From positions 62,001-126,000 of the forward strand of contig NZ_JALBYU010000012.1 of NCBI RefSeq assembly GCF_029963765.1: DNA of 64,000 bases, in the 5' to 3' direction. This document shows positions 32,092 through 40,961 of the stretch, piece after piece (within the stretch, counting starts at the first letter, position 1; the number at the start of each line of letters is the position of its first letter). This stretch comes from Pseudomonas sp. UYIF39. GTDB lineage: Bacteria; Pseudomonadota; Gammaproteobacteria; Pseudomonadales; Pseudomonadaceae. Made by a program: the position numbers and the translations under genes. Below the pieces are notes generated by a model. The model had not been told where the DNA came from, ran no database searches, and saw nothing but the letters and a program-made list of their open reading frames with translations.

Positions 32092-32762
32092 ACCCTGCCT
32101 GGGCGCTGTTGCGCCTGGCCAGTCCGCAGTTGCCGATTGGCGGTTACAGCTATTCCCAAGGCCTGGAAATGGCGGTGGATAACGGCCGCGTCAGCGATTC
32201 CGATAGCGCGCGGCGCTGGATCAGCGATCAGCTAATCCTGAATCTCGCACGCTTCGAAGCGCCACTGCTGCTCGCCCATTGCGTGGCCGCGGCAGAAGAA
32301 AACTGGGGTGAACTGCTGCAACGCTGCGAAGAACATCGCGCCAGTCGGGAAACCCGCGAGCTGCATCAGGAAAGTCGGCAGATGGGTTACTCGTTGCAGC
32401 AACTGCTTAACGGTTTGCCTGAACTTGATGCTCCGGCCCGCGCCTTTCTTGAACAACGTCCCGAGCCGCATCTGGCCCTTGGCTGGGCACTGGCCGCTCG
32501 CGCCTGGAATATCAGCCCGCAGGACGCACTGGCGGCGTGGCTCTGGAGTTGGCTGGAAAACCAACTGGCGGTGCTGATGAAAACCCTGCCGCTGGGTCAG
32601 CAAGCCGCACAACGCCTGACCAGCCAATTGCTGCCGCTGCTGCAAGAGGCCCAGCAGAATGCCACCCGAATCAACCCCGAACACTATGGCAGCGCTGCTT
32701 TCGGCCTGTCCCTGGCGTGCATGGCCCATGAGCGCCAGTACAGCCGTCTGTTCCGTTCCTAG
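32088..32762 (+). CDS. ureF: Urease accessory protein UreF
   Basis: A 224-residue all-helical UreF. The start WALLRLASPQLPIGGYSYSQGLE matches the family signature, and the C-terminus has INPEHYGSAAFGLSLACMAHERQYSRLFRS. UreF binds UreD and checks the GTPase UreG during nickel delivery. The ATG lies in the ureE stop (ATGA). Confidence 0.95.
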   Translation: MNPAWALLRLASPQLPIGGYSYSQGLEMAVDNGRVSDSDSARRWISDQLILNLARFEAPLLLAHCVAAAEENWGELLQRCEEHRASRETRELHQESRQMGYSLQQLLNGLPELDAPARAFLEQRPEPHLALGWALAARAWNISPQDALAAWLWSWLENQLAVLMKTLPLGQQAAQRLTSQLLPLLQEAQQNATRINPEHYGSAAFGLSLACMAHERQYSRLFRS

Positions 32763-32764
32763 GG

Positions 32765-32791
32765 CCTGTTATTTTGGCCCTGTTATTTTGG
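32765..32791. repeat. 13-bp direct duplication in the ureF-ureG gap
   Basis: CCTGTTATTTTGG occurs at 32765-32777 and again at 32779-32791, directly before the ureG start. The second copy supplies the GGAG ribosome-binding site. It looks like a slippage duplication. Confidence 0.75.
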
Positions 32792-32799
32792 AGAAGCAC

Positions 32800-33414
32800 A
32801 TGAACACACAACCTCTGCGCGTCGGCATCGGCGGCCCGGTCGGTTCCGGCAAGACAGCCCTGACTCTGGCTCTGTGCCTGGCCTTGCGCGACCGCTACAA
32901 CCTGGCGGTGGTCACCAACGACATCTACACCCGTGAAGACGCCGACTTTCTGGTGCGCAACGAAGCCTTGGCGCCGGAGCGGATCATCGGCGTGGAAACC
33001 GGCGGCTGCCCGCACACGGCGATTCGCGAGGACGCTTCGATCAACCTTGAAGCCGTGGATCAATTGAACCGCCGCTTTCCGGGGCTGGACCTGATTCTCG
33101 TGGAGTCCGGTGGCGACAACCTGTCCGCCACTTTCAGCCCGGAACTGTCCGACCTGACCATTTACGTGATCGACGTCTCGGCCGGCGACAAGCTGCCGCG
33201 CAAAGGTGGGCCGGGGATCTGCAAATCCGATCTGCTGGTAATCAACAAAATCGACCTCGCGCCATTGGTGGGTGCGTCGCTGGAACTGATGGACAGCGAC
33301 ACCAAGCGCATGCGCAACGGCAAACCGTTCGTTTTCAGCAACCAGAAAACCGGCCTTGGCCTGGAAAAAATCATCGCCTTCATCGAACGCCAGGGCCTGC
33401 TGACAGCGGCGTGA
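32800..33414 (+). CDS. ureG: Urease accessory GTPase UreG
   Basis: A 204-residue SIMIBI-class GTPase. The P-loop is GGPVGSGKTA (about residues 11-20), followed by VVTNDIYTREDADFLVRN, the nickel-binding CPH motif in VETGGCPHTAIREDAS, and the guanine-specificity NKID motif. It provides GTP hydrolysis for nickel insertion. TTGGAGAAGCAC precedes the ATG. It is followed 35 bases later by hupE. Confidence 0.97.
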   Translation: MNTQPLRVGIGGPVGSGKTALTLALCLALRDRYNLAVVTNDIYTREDADFLVRNEALAPERIIGVETGGCPHTAIREDASINLEAVDQLNRRFPGLDLILVESGGDNLSATFSPELSDLTIYVIDVSAGDKLPRKGGPGICKSDLLVINKIDLAPLVGASLELMDSDTKRMRNGKPFVFSNQKTGLGLEKIIAFIERQGLLTAA

Positions 33415-33449
33415 ACACGATCAACTTTTATCAACAAGGAAGCTTATCC

Positions 33450-34022
33450 ATGACACTTAAACGCATTCTGGGGGCCATGGCCCTGCTGCTGACCCCGGCC
33501 ATCGCCTTCGCCCACCCAGGGCATGGCGACAACGGTTTGATCGCTGGCATCAGCCACCCGATCGGTGGCGTTGATCACTTGTTGGCGATGGTTGCGGTCG
33601 GTTTGTGGGCAGCGCAGCAGAAAGGCGCTGCACGCTGGGCGCTGCCGTGCACATTCGTCGGCATCATGCTGATCGGCGGGTTGCTGGGGTTTGAAGGGCT
33701 GAACCTGCCGGCGCTGGAGAGCGGGATTGCAGCGTCGGTGCTAGCGCTGGGTCTGGCGGTGGCTTTGGCAGTACGCCCACCGTTGAGCCTGGCCGTTGCG
33801 GCAACCGCTTTATTTGCGCTGTTCCACGGGGTGGCGCACGGACTGGAGTTGCCGCAGATGTCGAACCCTTGGGCGTATGCCGCGGGTTTTGTGGCGGCGA
33901 CGGCTGCCTTGCACGGCTTGGGTTACTCCGTAGTGCGGGTGTTGCCGCAAGCGGCGGCGCCGTTGGTTCGACTGGTGGGTGCGGCCTCGGCGGCGACTGG
34001 CGTGTGGTTGCTGGCGGGCTGA
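33450..34022 (+). CDS. hupE: HupE/UreJ-family nickel permease
   Basis: A 190-residue membrane protein. The N-terminal signal-like helix is followed by HPGHGDNGLIAGISHPIGGVDHLLAMVAVG, the diagnostic HupE/UreJ histidine motif, and by ALFHGVAHGLELP in a later helix. About seven membrane helices are visible. Members import nickel for urease or hydrogenase, and its position after ureG fits nickel supply to urease. AAGGAAGCTTATCC provides the ribosome-binding site for the ATG at 33450. Confidence 0.92.
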   Translation: MTLKRILGAMALLLTPAIAFAHPGHGDNGLIAGISHPIGGVDHLLAMVAVGLWAAQQKGAARWALPCTFVGIMLIGGLLGFEGLNLPALESGIAASVLALGLAVALAVRPPLSLAVAATALFALFHGVAHGLELPQMSNPWAYAAGFVAATAALHGLGYSVVRVLPQAAAPLVRLVGAASAATGVWLLAG

Positions 34023-34047
34023 TTTCTTTATCGCCTGTGATGGCCTC

Positions 34048-34113
34048 ATCGCGAGCAAGCTCGGCTCCCACAGTGGAATGCGTACTCCTGTGGGAGCCGA
34101 GCTTGCTCGCGAT
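34048..34113. repeat. REP inverted pair after hupE
   Basis: ATCGCGAGCAAGCTCGGCTC (34048 onward) and its mirror ending at 34113 both carry the same CGGCTCCC variation. It closes the ureEFG-hupE operon. Confidence 0.9.
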
Positions 34114-34198
34114 AGCGGTCTGACAGACACCGCATCTATCCGGCCGGCCTCTCTGCTAACATGTCGCGCAATCAACCCTGCCGTGACGACGCCAGCCA

Positions 34199-35332
34199 AT
34201 GCCGCCTGTTTCCCGCTCCGCCTCCCAGCCTGAATTGACCACTCTGTTTGCCTCGGTACAACAGCATTTCCAGGACGTGATCGTGCCGCTCTGGCAAGGT
34301 CCCGGCTGGAATGCCGACATGGCGCTGCCCTATGAGGCGCTGGACGCCGGGCATCAACCGCTGACGCCCCAACGCTACCGGGCCATGGCCTGCGCGCGGC
34401 AGCTCTACCTGTTTTCCAGCCTGATCGGCCAGGTCCCGGCCGCGGAAGAGCGCGCCGCAGCGCTGTTCCGTTCCTTGCAGCAGCATTTCCATGATGCCGA
34501 GCATGGCGGCTGGTTCTATAGCGTCGATCCGCAGGGCGCACCGCTGGATCAGCGCAAAGACCTCTACACCCACGCTTTCATTCTGTTCGCCTGCGCCCAT
34601 TACTGGGACAAAGTCCGCGAGCCGCGGGTGGAATCGGTGCTCAACGCCGCACTGGAAGTGGTAGCGCAGCGCTTTGCGACAGGCGACGGCCTGTACGAAG
34701 CCAGCCTCGACCGTGACTGGTCCTCGCTCAAATCCGGTCCGCTGCAAAATCCCCTGATGCACTTGGCCGAAGCCTTCCTCGCCACGCTGTCGGTGCGCAA
34801 CGACGCCGCCGTGCAAGACGCGCTCGTCGAGTTATGCACAGCGATGCAGAAGCGTTTTATCGACCCGCAACACGGTGTGTTGATGGAGAAACCGCTGGGA
34901 GCTTTGGATAACTGGTTTGAACCGGGGCACCAGTTCGAGTGGTATTTCCTGCTGGAATCGTCTTCGTTGCTGCGCGGTTCGACACTCCACGCTTCTCTGG
35001 AACGCGCCTTTGCATTCACCGAACAACTGGGTGTCGATCAACAGACCGGCGCCGTGCGGGCCATGCTCGATCTGGAACCGAACGGCCCACCTCGGGACGC
35101 TACGCAGCGAATCTGGGCGCAGGCCGAATACCTGCGTGCCCTGACCTTGCGCCCAGACAGCGAGGCCGCGGTGCTGCGACAATTGCAGGCGTTGCAGCAG
35201 CACTCCCTGCATACGGGTGGCTGGTATGAGTGTCGTGATGAGAACGGTGACGTGACCCGCCGGGACATGCCGTCGACCACGCCTTATCACTTGGCAACCT
35301 GCTATCGCGGACTGGCCGAGTATCTTCGCTGA
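34199..35332 (+). CDS. N-acylglucosamine 2-epimerase (AGE) family sugar isomerase/epimerase
   Basis: A 377-residue (alpha/alpha)6-barrel protein of the AGE family, which includes YihS, mannose isomerase and cellobiose epimerase. Recognisable segments are AEHGGWFYSVDPQGAPLDQRKDLYTHAFILFA, the catalytic-region EPGHQFEWYFLLE near residue 240, and the C-terminal TPYHLATCYRGLAEYL. The preferred sugar cannot be deduced. No strong ribosome-binding site precedes the ATG, so the exact start is uncertain. Confidence 0.87.
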   Translation: MPPVSRSASQPELTTLFASVQQHFQDVIVPLWQGPGWNADMALPYEALDAGHQPLTPQRYRAMACARQLYLFSSLIGQVPAAEERAAALFRSLQQHFHDAEHGGWFYSVDPQGAPLDQRKDLYTHAFILFACAHYWDKVREPRVESVLNAALEVVAQRFATGDGLYEASLDRDWSSLKSGPLQNPLMHLAEAFLATLSVRNDAAVQDALVELCTAMQKRFIDPQHGVLMEKPLGALDNWFEPGHQFEWYFLLESSSLLRGSTLHASLERAFAFTEQLGVDQQTGAVRAMLDLEPNGPPRDATQRIWAQAEYLRALTLRPDSEAAVLRQLQALQQHSLHTGGWYECRDENGDVTRRDMPSTTPYHLATCYRGLAEYLR

Positions 35333-35344
35333 CGGACAGATAGC

Positions 35345-35364
35345 TATCGCGAGCAAGCTCGCGA
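35345..35364. repeat. Short solitary REP palindrome
   Basis: ATCGCGAGCAAGCTCGCGAT is a 20-base near-perfect palindrome in the gap between two convergent genes. It is a collapsed REP with the outer arms missing. Confidence 0.7.
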
Positions 35365-35380
35365 TGGCCGTTACGCGGTC

Positions 35381-36151
35381 TTACGCCTTGCCACCATTAC
35401 GCTCAATTGCAAACCCGCTCCACGTCTGACTCACCGGCATCAGCTCCAGGCTGTTGATGTTGATGTGCGCCGGGGCATTGAGCACCCAGAAAATGGTGTC
35501 GGCAATGTCTTGCGGCTGGATCGGCTCGGCACCGGCGTAAGTCGCGTTGTAACGCTCCTGATCACCAGCGAAACGCACCAGTGAAAACTCGCTTTCGCAC
35601 AGGCCCGGCTCGATATTGCTCACCCGCACGCCTGTACCTTGCAGGTCGCAGCGCAAGTTCAGGGAGAACTGTTTGACGAACGCCTTGCTCGCGCCATACA
35701 CATGGCTGCCCGGGTACGGGTAGTTACCGGCGATGGAGCCAAGGTTGACGATGCCGGCGCCGCGACCGTGAGCGATCAGGCGGGGCAACAACAGGCGAGT
35801 GCTGTACATCAGGCCTTTGATGTTGGTGTCGACCATGGTGTCCCAATCGTCGAGGTCGCACTTGGGCGCAGGGTCAACGCCCAGGGCCAGCCCGGCATTG
35901 TTGATCAGCCCGCGCAGCTTGGCGAAGGACGGCGGCAGGTTGGCAATCGCTTCCTCCATGGCCTTGCGATCACGCACGTCGAGCACCAGGCCATGGACCT
36001 CGGTCTGCTTCGACAACTCGGCGCACAGCGCATTGAGGCGCTCTTCACGACGGCCGGTCAGCACCAGTTTCCAGCCGGCTTCGGCAAAACGACGGGCGCA
36101 GGCTTCACCAAAACCGGAGGTCGCGCCGGTAATAAACAGGGTGTTGGACAT
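35381..36151 (-). CDS. Short-chain dehydrogenase/reductase, YdfG-like
   Basis: A 256-residue classical SDR. The nucleotide-binding motif is TGATSGFGEACARRFAEAG and LVLTGRREERL suggests NADP preference. NNAGLALG follows, and the catalytic Ser/Tyr/Lys lie in NLGSIAGNYPYPGSHVYGASKAFVKQ. It resembles E. coli YdfG, an NADP-dependent 3-hydroxy acid/serine dehydrogenase also linked to malonic semialdehyde reduction. The ATG at 36151 has AAGGAG upstream. Confidence 0.9.
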   Translation of the reverse strand: MSNTLFITGATSGFGEACARRFAEAGWKLVLTGRREERLNALCAELSKQTEVHGLVLDVRDRKAMEEAIANLPPSFAKLRGLINNAGLALGVDPAPKCDLDDWDTMVDTNIKGLMYSTRLLLPRLIAHGRGAGIVNLGSIAGNYPYPGSHVYGASKAFVKQFSLNLRCDLQGTGVRVSNIEPGLCESEFSLVRFAGDQERYNATYAGAEPIQPQDIADTIFWVLNAPAHININSLELMPVSQTWSGFAIERNGGKA

Positions 36152-36290
36152 CGTGTTCTCCTTGCTTCGGCTGATCGACAGCCACTGGAATAGAAAATCA
36201 GCAGGCAGCATGCCCGGCCTTGCCCACAGCGGCAACTACCTTACGAGCTGTACAAAAAACGATCAAACGTTGCCACGCCTTACCTGCCGT

Positions 36291-36360
36291 GGCTTTCAGC
36301 CATGTGCGCGCACCTTATCCACAGGCCGGTCCACAGTTTCCGGGGGCAAGTGCAAAAGCT
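36291..36360 (+). repeat. DnaA-box repeat, copy 1
   Basis: GGCTTTCAGCC, a 13-base spacer, then TTATCCACAGGCCGGTCCAC with a perfect DnaA box TTATCCACA at 36315-36323, then CGGGGGCAAGTGCAAAA. Confidence 0.7.
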
Positions 36361-36495
36361 GTAAGCCGCTGTGCACAAGGCTTTGCGGGCAAATTGGAAA
36401 TTTTTTTGCTTGACCCTGGAACGCCGGCTGTGTAGCCCATGGCATTTTGCACGATTGACCGGTCATACCGACGATGGCGCCAAGCCAGTAACTAC

Positions 36496-36565
36496 GGCCT
36501 TCAGCCGAGTCTTTCCAGAGTTTAACCACAGACTTATCCACAGGCAGCTCCACCCAATTTCACCC
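36496..36565 (+). repeat. DnaA-box repeat, copy 2
   Basis: GGCCTTCAGCC, a longer spacer containing TTTAACCACAGAC, then TTATCCACAGGCAGCTCCAC, with a perfect DnaA box at 36534-36542. The 3' part is diverged from the other copies. Confidence 0.65.
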
Positions 36566-36665
36566 TGCTTTCGTCACCAACAAAAAGGTTGACAAAGCCC
36601 GCTCGCGGTCCCGCAAAAACGCCTGATCAAAAAACAACCACAACTCTGAAAGCCACGGTTTAAAA

Positions 36666-36735
36666 GGCTTTCAGCCAGCTACTCCCACGTTATTCACAGC
36701 CAGCTCCACAGCAAACGGGGACAAGTCAAAACCGT
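36666..36735 (+). repeat. DnaA-box repeat, copy 3
   Basis: GGCTTTCAGCC, a 13-base spacer, then TTATTCACAGCCAGCTCCAC, a one-mismatch DnaA box at 36690-36698, then ACGGGGACAAGTCAAAACC, which parallels the tail of copy 1. Confidence 0.65.
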
Positions 36736-36825
36736 GACAAAACAACTATTTGCAGCGGCTTTATGTTGCGCTTTAAGAGCTTGGCAAATTTGTTTTCCAC
36801 AATTTGCCGAAAGCTCCACAGTCAC

Positions 36826-36930
36826 CTGTGGGAGCGAGCTTGCTCGCGATAGCGGTGGGTCATTCACCTCAATAGTGACTGTCTTGCCGTCATCGTCGGA
36901 ACGCCGCCCGGAGCAAGCTCGCTCCCACAG
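36826..36930. repeat. REP pair downstream of livF
   Basis: CTGTGGGAGCGAGCTTGCTC (36826 onward) faces the long-variant unit, TCGTCGGAACGCCGCCCGGA followed by GCAAGCTCGCTCCCACAG, ending at 36930. Confidence 0.88.
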
Positions 36931-36954
36931 GGATTAGTGGTGTTTTGGAGGTGC

Positions 36955-36988
36955 AAAAAAGCCCCGGCGATTGCTCGTCGAGGCTTCG
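36955..36988 (-). terminator. Terminator of the bra operon
   Basis: On the minus strand, 17 or more bases after the braG stop, an imperfect stem AGCCTCGACGA...TCGCCGGGGCT is followed by TTTTTTG. It fits the 3' end of braCDEFG. Confidence 0.65.
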
Positions 36989-37004
36989 GGTACTTCAACA
37001 GAAC

Positions 37005-37721
37005 TCAGTGACCGCCGAGATAGGCGTTACGCACTTCCTCGTTAACCAGCAGTTCCTTGCCAGTGCCCGTGAGGCGGATCTCGCCGTTGACCATCACGTA
37101 CGCCCGGTCCGACAGTTTGAGGGCGTGGTTGGCGTTCTGCTCCACCAGGAAGATGGTCATGCCGGTTTTGGCCAGCTCCCGCAGAGTCGCGAAGATCTGT
37201 TTCACCACAATCGGCGCCAGACCCAGGCTTGGCTCGTCAAGCAACAGCAGTTTCGGCCGGCTCATCAGCGCACGTGCGATGGCAAGCATTTGCTGCTCGC
37301 CGCCGGACATGGTCATGGCCCGCTGGGTGCGCCGCTCTTCGAGTCGCGGGAACAACTCGAACATGCGCTGCATGTCTTCCTTGGCGTACTTGTCACCGAT
37401 AGGAATGGTGCCCATCAGCAGGTTTTCCTCGACGGTCATGTCAGGGAACACCCGCCGGCCTTCCGGCGATTGGGCGATGCCGTTAGAGGCGATATAGTGG
37501 GACGACTTATGGGTGATATCCACACCCTGATAGATGATCTGCCCGTCCGCCGCCCGCGGCTGACCGAAAATCGACATCAGCAGGGTCGATTTACCGGCGC
37601 CGTTGGAGCCGATCAAGCTGACGGTCTCACCTTCATTGATGTGCAGCGAGACTTTTTTCAGGGCCTGGATCGGCCCGTAAAACACGTCCAGCTCCTTGAG
37701 TTCGAGGATGGGTTGACTCAT
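37005..37721 (-). CDS. braG: Branched-chain amino acid ABC transporter ATPase BraG/LivF
   Basis: A 238-residue LivF-type ATPase. The Walker A is GSNGAGKST (about residues 38-46), the signature is MSGGEQQMLAIARALM, the Walker B LLLLDEPSLGLAP and the H-loop LVEQNANHAL. It ends VRNAYLGGH as LivF proteins do. Last gene of the braC-D-E-F-G operon; its start overlaps the braF stop by four bases. Confidence 0.95.
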   Translation of the reverse strand: MSQPILELKELDVFYGPIQALKKVSLHINEGETVSLIGSNGAGKSTLLMSIFGQPRAADGQIIYQGVDITHKSSHYIASNGIAQSPEGRRVFPDMTVEENLLMGTIPIGDKYAKEDMQRMFELFPRLEERRTQRAMTMSGGEQQMLAIARALMSRPKLLLLDEPSLGLAPIVVKQIFATLRELAKTGMTIFLVEQNANHALKLSDRAYVMVNGEIRLTGTGKELLVNEEVRNAYLGGH

Positions 37722-38593
37722 AGCACCACTTCCTCTTCATCAGCGCCCAGGTAAGCCGCAATCACTTTCGGATCGTTACGAATGGCATCAGGCCCGCCCT
37801 CGGCGATGACGATGCCGTGGTCCAGCACCACAATGTGGTCGGAAATGCTCATTACCATGCCCATGTCGTGTTCGATCAGTACCACGGTCAGATCGTGCTC
37901 GTCGCGCAGCAGCCGGATCATCGCGCTCAGCGCTTCGGTTTCCTGAGGGTTGAGGCCGGCGGCCGGTTCGTCGAGGCAGATGATCTGCGGCCGGGTGCAC
38001 ATGGCCCGGGCGATTTCCAGACGGCGTTGCTGACCATAGGACAGCTCGCCGGCCAGCCGGTTGGCGCAGTCCACCAGGTCCACCACTTCCAGCCAGTAGA
38101 ACGCGTGGTCCAGCGCATCGCTTTCGGCCTTGCGATAGCCCTTGGTGTTGAGGATGCCGGCCAGCATGTTGCGGTTGACCCACATGTGTTGGGCCACCAG
38201 CAGGTTTTCCAGCACAGACATTTCCTTGAACAGGCGAATGTTCTGGAACGTCCGCGCCAGGCCGGCACGGTTCACCAGGTGGGTGCCGCCGAACATTTTG
38301 TAAAACAACCGCGTGGCGAAGGATTTCGGCGAGACGAAATCGACCGGTTTGAACGACTCACCCAACAACTGGATGACATTGGTTTTCTCGCCACGCACAT
38401 TGAGTTCGATCTTGCCGCCCGAGGCCTTGTAGAACCCGGTCAGGCAGTTGAACACGGTGGTCTTGCCGGCGCCATTGGGGCCGATCAGGGCGAAAATCGA
38501 GTTGCGTTTGACCTTCAGGCTGACATCGTTCAACGCCTTGATGCCGCCGAAGTGCATCATCAGCTTCTCGACCGAGAGTACGACTTCGCTCAT
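37718..38593 (-). CDS. braF: Branched-chain amino acid ABC transporter ATPase BraF/LivG
   Basis: A 291-residue LivG-type ATPase, with Walker A GPNGAGKTTVFN near residue 37, signature ELSYGQQRRLEIARAM, Walker B ICLDEPAAGLNPQE and H-loop VLIEHDMGMVM. An insert of about 40 residues after the Walker A region is normal for LivG. The start overlaps the braE stop by four bases. Confidence 0.95.
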   Translation of the reverse strand: MSEVVLSVEKLMMHFGGIKALNDVSLKVKRNSIFALIGPNGAGKTTVFNCLTGFYKASGGKIELNVRGEKTNVIQLLGESFKPVDFVSPKSFATRLFYKMFGGTHLVNRAGLARTFQNIRLFKEMSVLENLLVAQHMWVNRNMLAGILNTKGYRKAESDALDHAFYWLEVVDLVDCANRLAGELSYGQQRRLEIARAMCTRPQIICLDEPAAGLNPQETEALSAMIRLLRDEHDLTVVLIEHDMGMVMSISDHIVVLDHGIVIAEGGPDAIRNDPKVIAAYLGADEEEVVL

Positions 38594-39873
38594 GGCGCTA
38601 CTCCTTTACGCGGGGTCACACCGGTACGGCTGATCCGAATCAAGCCGCGCGGTCGCCAGATCATCATCAACACCATCAGGACGCCAAACAGCAGCACGCG
38701 GTACTCCGCGAATCCCCGCAGCAGTTCCGGGGCGACGGTCAGCACGAACGCCGCAATCACCACGCCGATAGTCGAGCCCATGCCGCCGAGTACCACGATG
38801 GCGAGGATCAATGCCGATTCGAAGAAGGTGAACGAGGTCGGGTTGACGAAACCTTGATAGGTGGCAAAGAACACACCGGCCAGACCGGCCGTCGATGCAC
38901 CGATGGTGAACGCCGAGAGCTTCACCAAAACATGGTTCAGGCCCATGGAGCGGCAAGCGATTTCATCTTCACGCAACGCTTCCCAGGCGCGACCGACCGG
39001 CATGCGAGTCAGGCGGTGCTTGATGTACAGCACAGCCAATACCACCAGAAACAACACCGCATAAATGAAGTAATACTTCACATCCGGGTTGTAGGCGATG
39101 CCGAAGAACTCGTGGAACGGCACCCCGCCTTCTTTCGCCCTTTTGCCAAACTCGATGCCGAAGAAGGTTGGCAAAGGAGCAGCCATGCCATTCGGGCCGC
39201 CGGTCAGGGACAGCCAGTTATTGAGGATCAACCGGATGATTTCACCAAAGCCCAGGGTCACGATCGCCAGATAGTCACCGTGCAGGCGCAGCACCGGGAA
39301 ACCGAGGATGCAACCGGCAAGGCCTGCAGTGATCGCCGCCAACGGCAGCACCGTCCAGAAGCCCAGACCGAGGTATTGATAACCGAGCGCCAAACCGTAG
39401 GCACCGATGGCGTAGAACGCCACGTAACCCAGGTCGAGCAGACCGGCCAGGCCGACCACAATGTTTAGCCCCAGGCCCAGCAGCACATAGATCAGCCCGA
39501 GGATGACCACGCCCAGCAGGTAAGAGTTGGAGAAGAACGGGAACACCACGGCGATGACAATCACCAGCGGCACGATCCAGCGCAACCGGGATTTGTAATC
39601 AGGCGGCAGTACATGAACCCCGGAGCCAGTGGTTTCAAAGCCTTCGAGAATTCTCAGGCCCTTGGGGGTTTGCAGGAACAGGCTCAAGGCAAAGCGGCCG
39701 GCCATGACGATGGCGACAATCCACGCCACCCGGGTGGTTTCCAGGTTGAAGCCGTAGCCGTCGAGGACCACGCCGACAATCGGGCCGAACACAATCAGGG
39801 CCACGAGGCCGGCAAGAATCGCGTCAACCAGGCTTTTTTTGAGATCAATGGTTTTTTTAGTGGTTGAAGACAT
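38590..39873 (-). CDS. braE: Branched-chain amino acid ABC transporter permease BraE/LivM
   Basis: A 427-residue permease. The N-terminal 80 residues form the extra LivM helices, followed by the core LNIVVGLAGLLDLGYVAFYAIGAYGLAL and the coupling loop GRAWEALREDEIACRSMGLN near residue 315. It pairs with BraD. Three bases separate it from braD. Confidence 0.95.
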   Translation of the reverse strand: MSSTTKKTIDLKKSLVDAILAGLVALIVFGPIVGVVLDGYGFNLETTRVAWIVAIVMAGRFALSLFLQTPKGLRILEGFETTGSGVHVLPPDYKSRLRWIVPLVIVIAVVFPFFSNSYLLGVVILGLIYVLLGLGLNIVVGLAGLLDLGYVAFYAIGAYGLALGYQYLGLGFWTVLPLAAITAGLAGCILGFPVLRLHGDYLAIVTLGFGEIIRLILNNWLSLTGGPNGMAAPLPTFFGIEFGKRAKEGGVPFHEFFGIAYNPDVKYYFIYAVLFLVVLAVLYIKHRLTRMPVGRAWEALREDEIACRSMGLNHVLVKLSAFTIGASTAGLAGVFFATYQGFVNPTSFTFFESALILAIVVLGGMGSTIGVVIAAFVLTVAPELLRGFAEYRVLLFGVLMVLMMIWRPRGLIRISRTGVTPRKGVAP

Positions 39874-39876
39874 CGC

Positions 39877-40791
<915 letters not shown>

Positions 40792-40923
40792 AACGCAATC
40801 TCACGCATTTGAGAGACTGCACAGAAGCGAGTTGCAACGGACCGGGGTTCAGCCGCCGGCGCAACACGGTTGTGTGCAGCTCTACGAGAAAAGACAGGTA
40901 CTGCACGGACATGTTGATTGATG

Positions 40924-40946
40924 GCCCGGCGCACCAGGCGCCGGGC
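40924..40946 (-). other. Intergenic hairpin between braC and braD
   Basis: GCCCGGCGC-ACCAG-GCGCCGGGC: perfect 9-base arms. There is no U-tract on the minus strand, so it is more likely an mRNA-stabilising or attenuating structure than a full terminator; such structures often follow binding-protein genes. Confidence 0.7.
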
Positions 40947-40961
40947 AATCAGCAGTTCATA

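Larger units (their letters stand above)
36152..36825. other. Gene-free region of about 670 bases with repeats
   Basis: No credible gene is visible on either strand: ORFs are short, unbiased and without ribosome-binding sites. The interval is richer in A/T runs than its neighbours and holds three copies of a DnaA-box-containing repeat (36291, 36496, 36666), a 13-base inverted repeat CCGTGGCTTTCAG (36287-36299) with CTGAAAGCCACGG (36646-36658), and GGCAAATT...AATTTGCC at 36783-36808. Confidence 0.7.
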
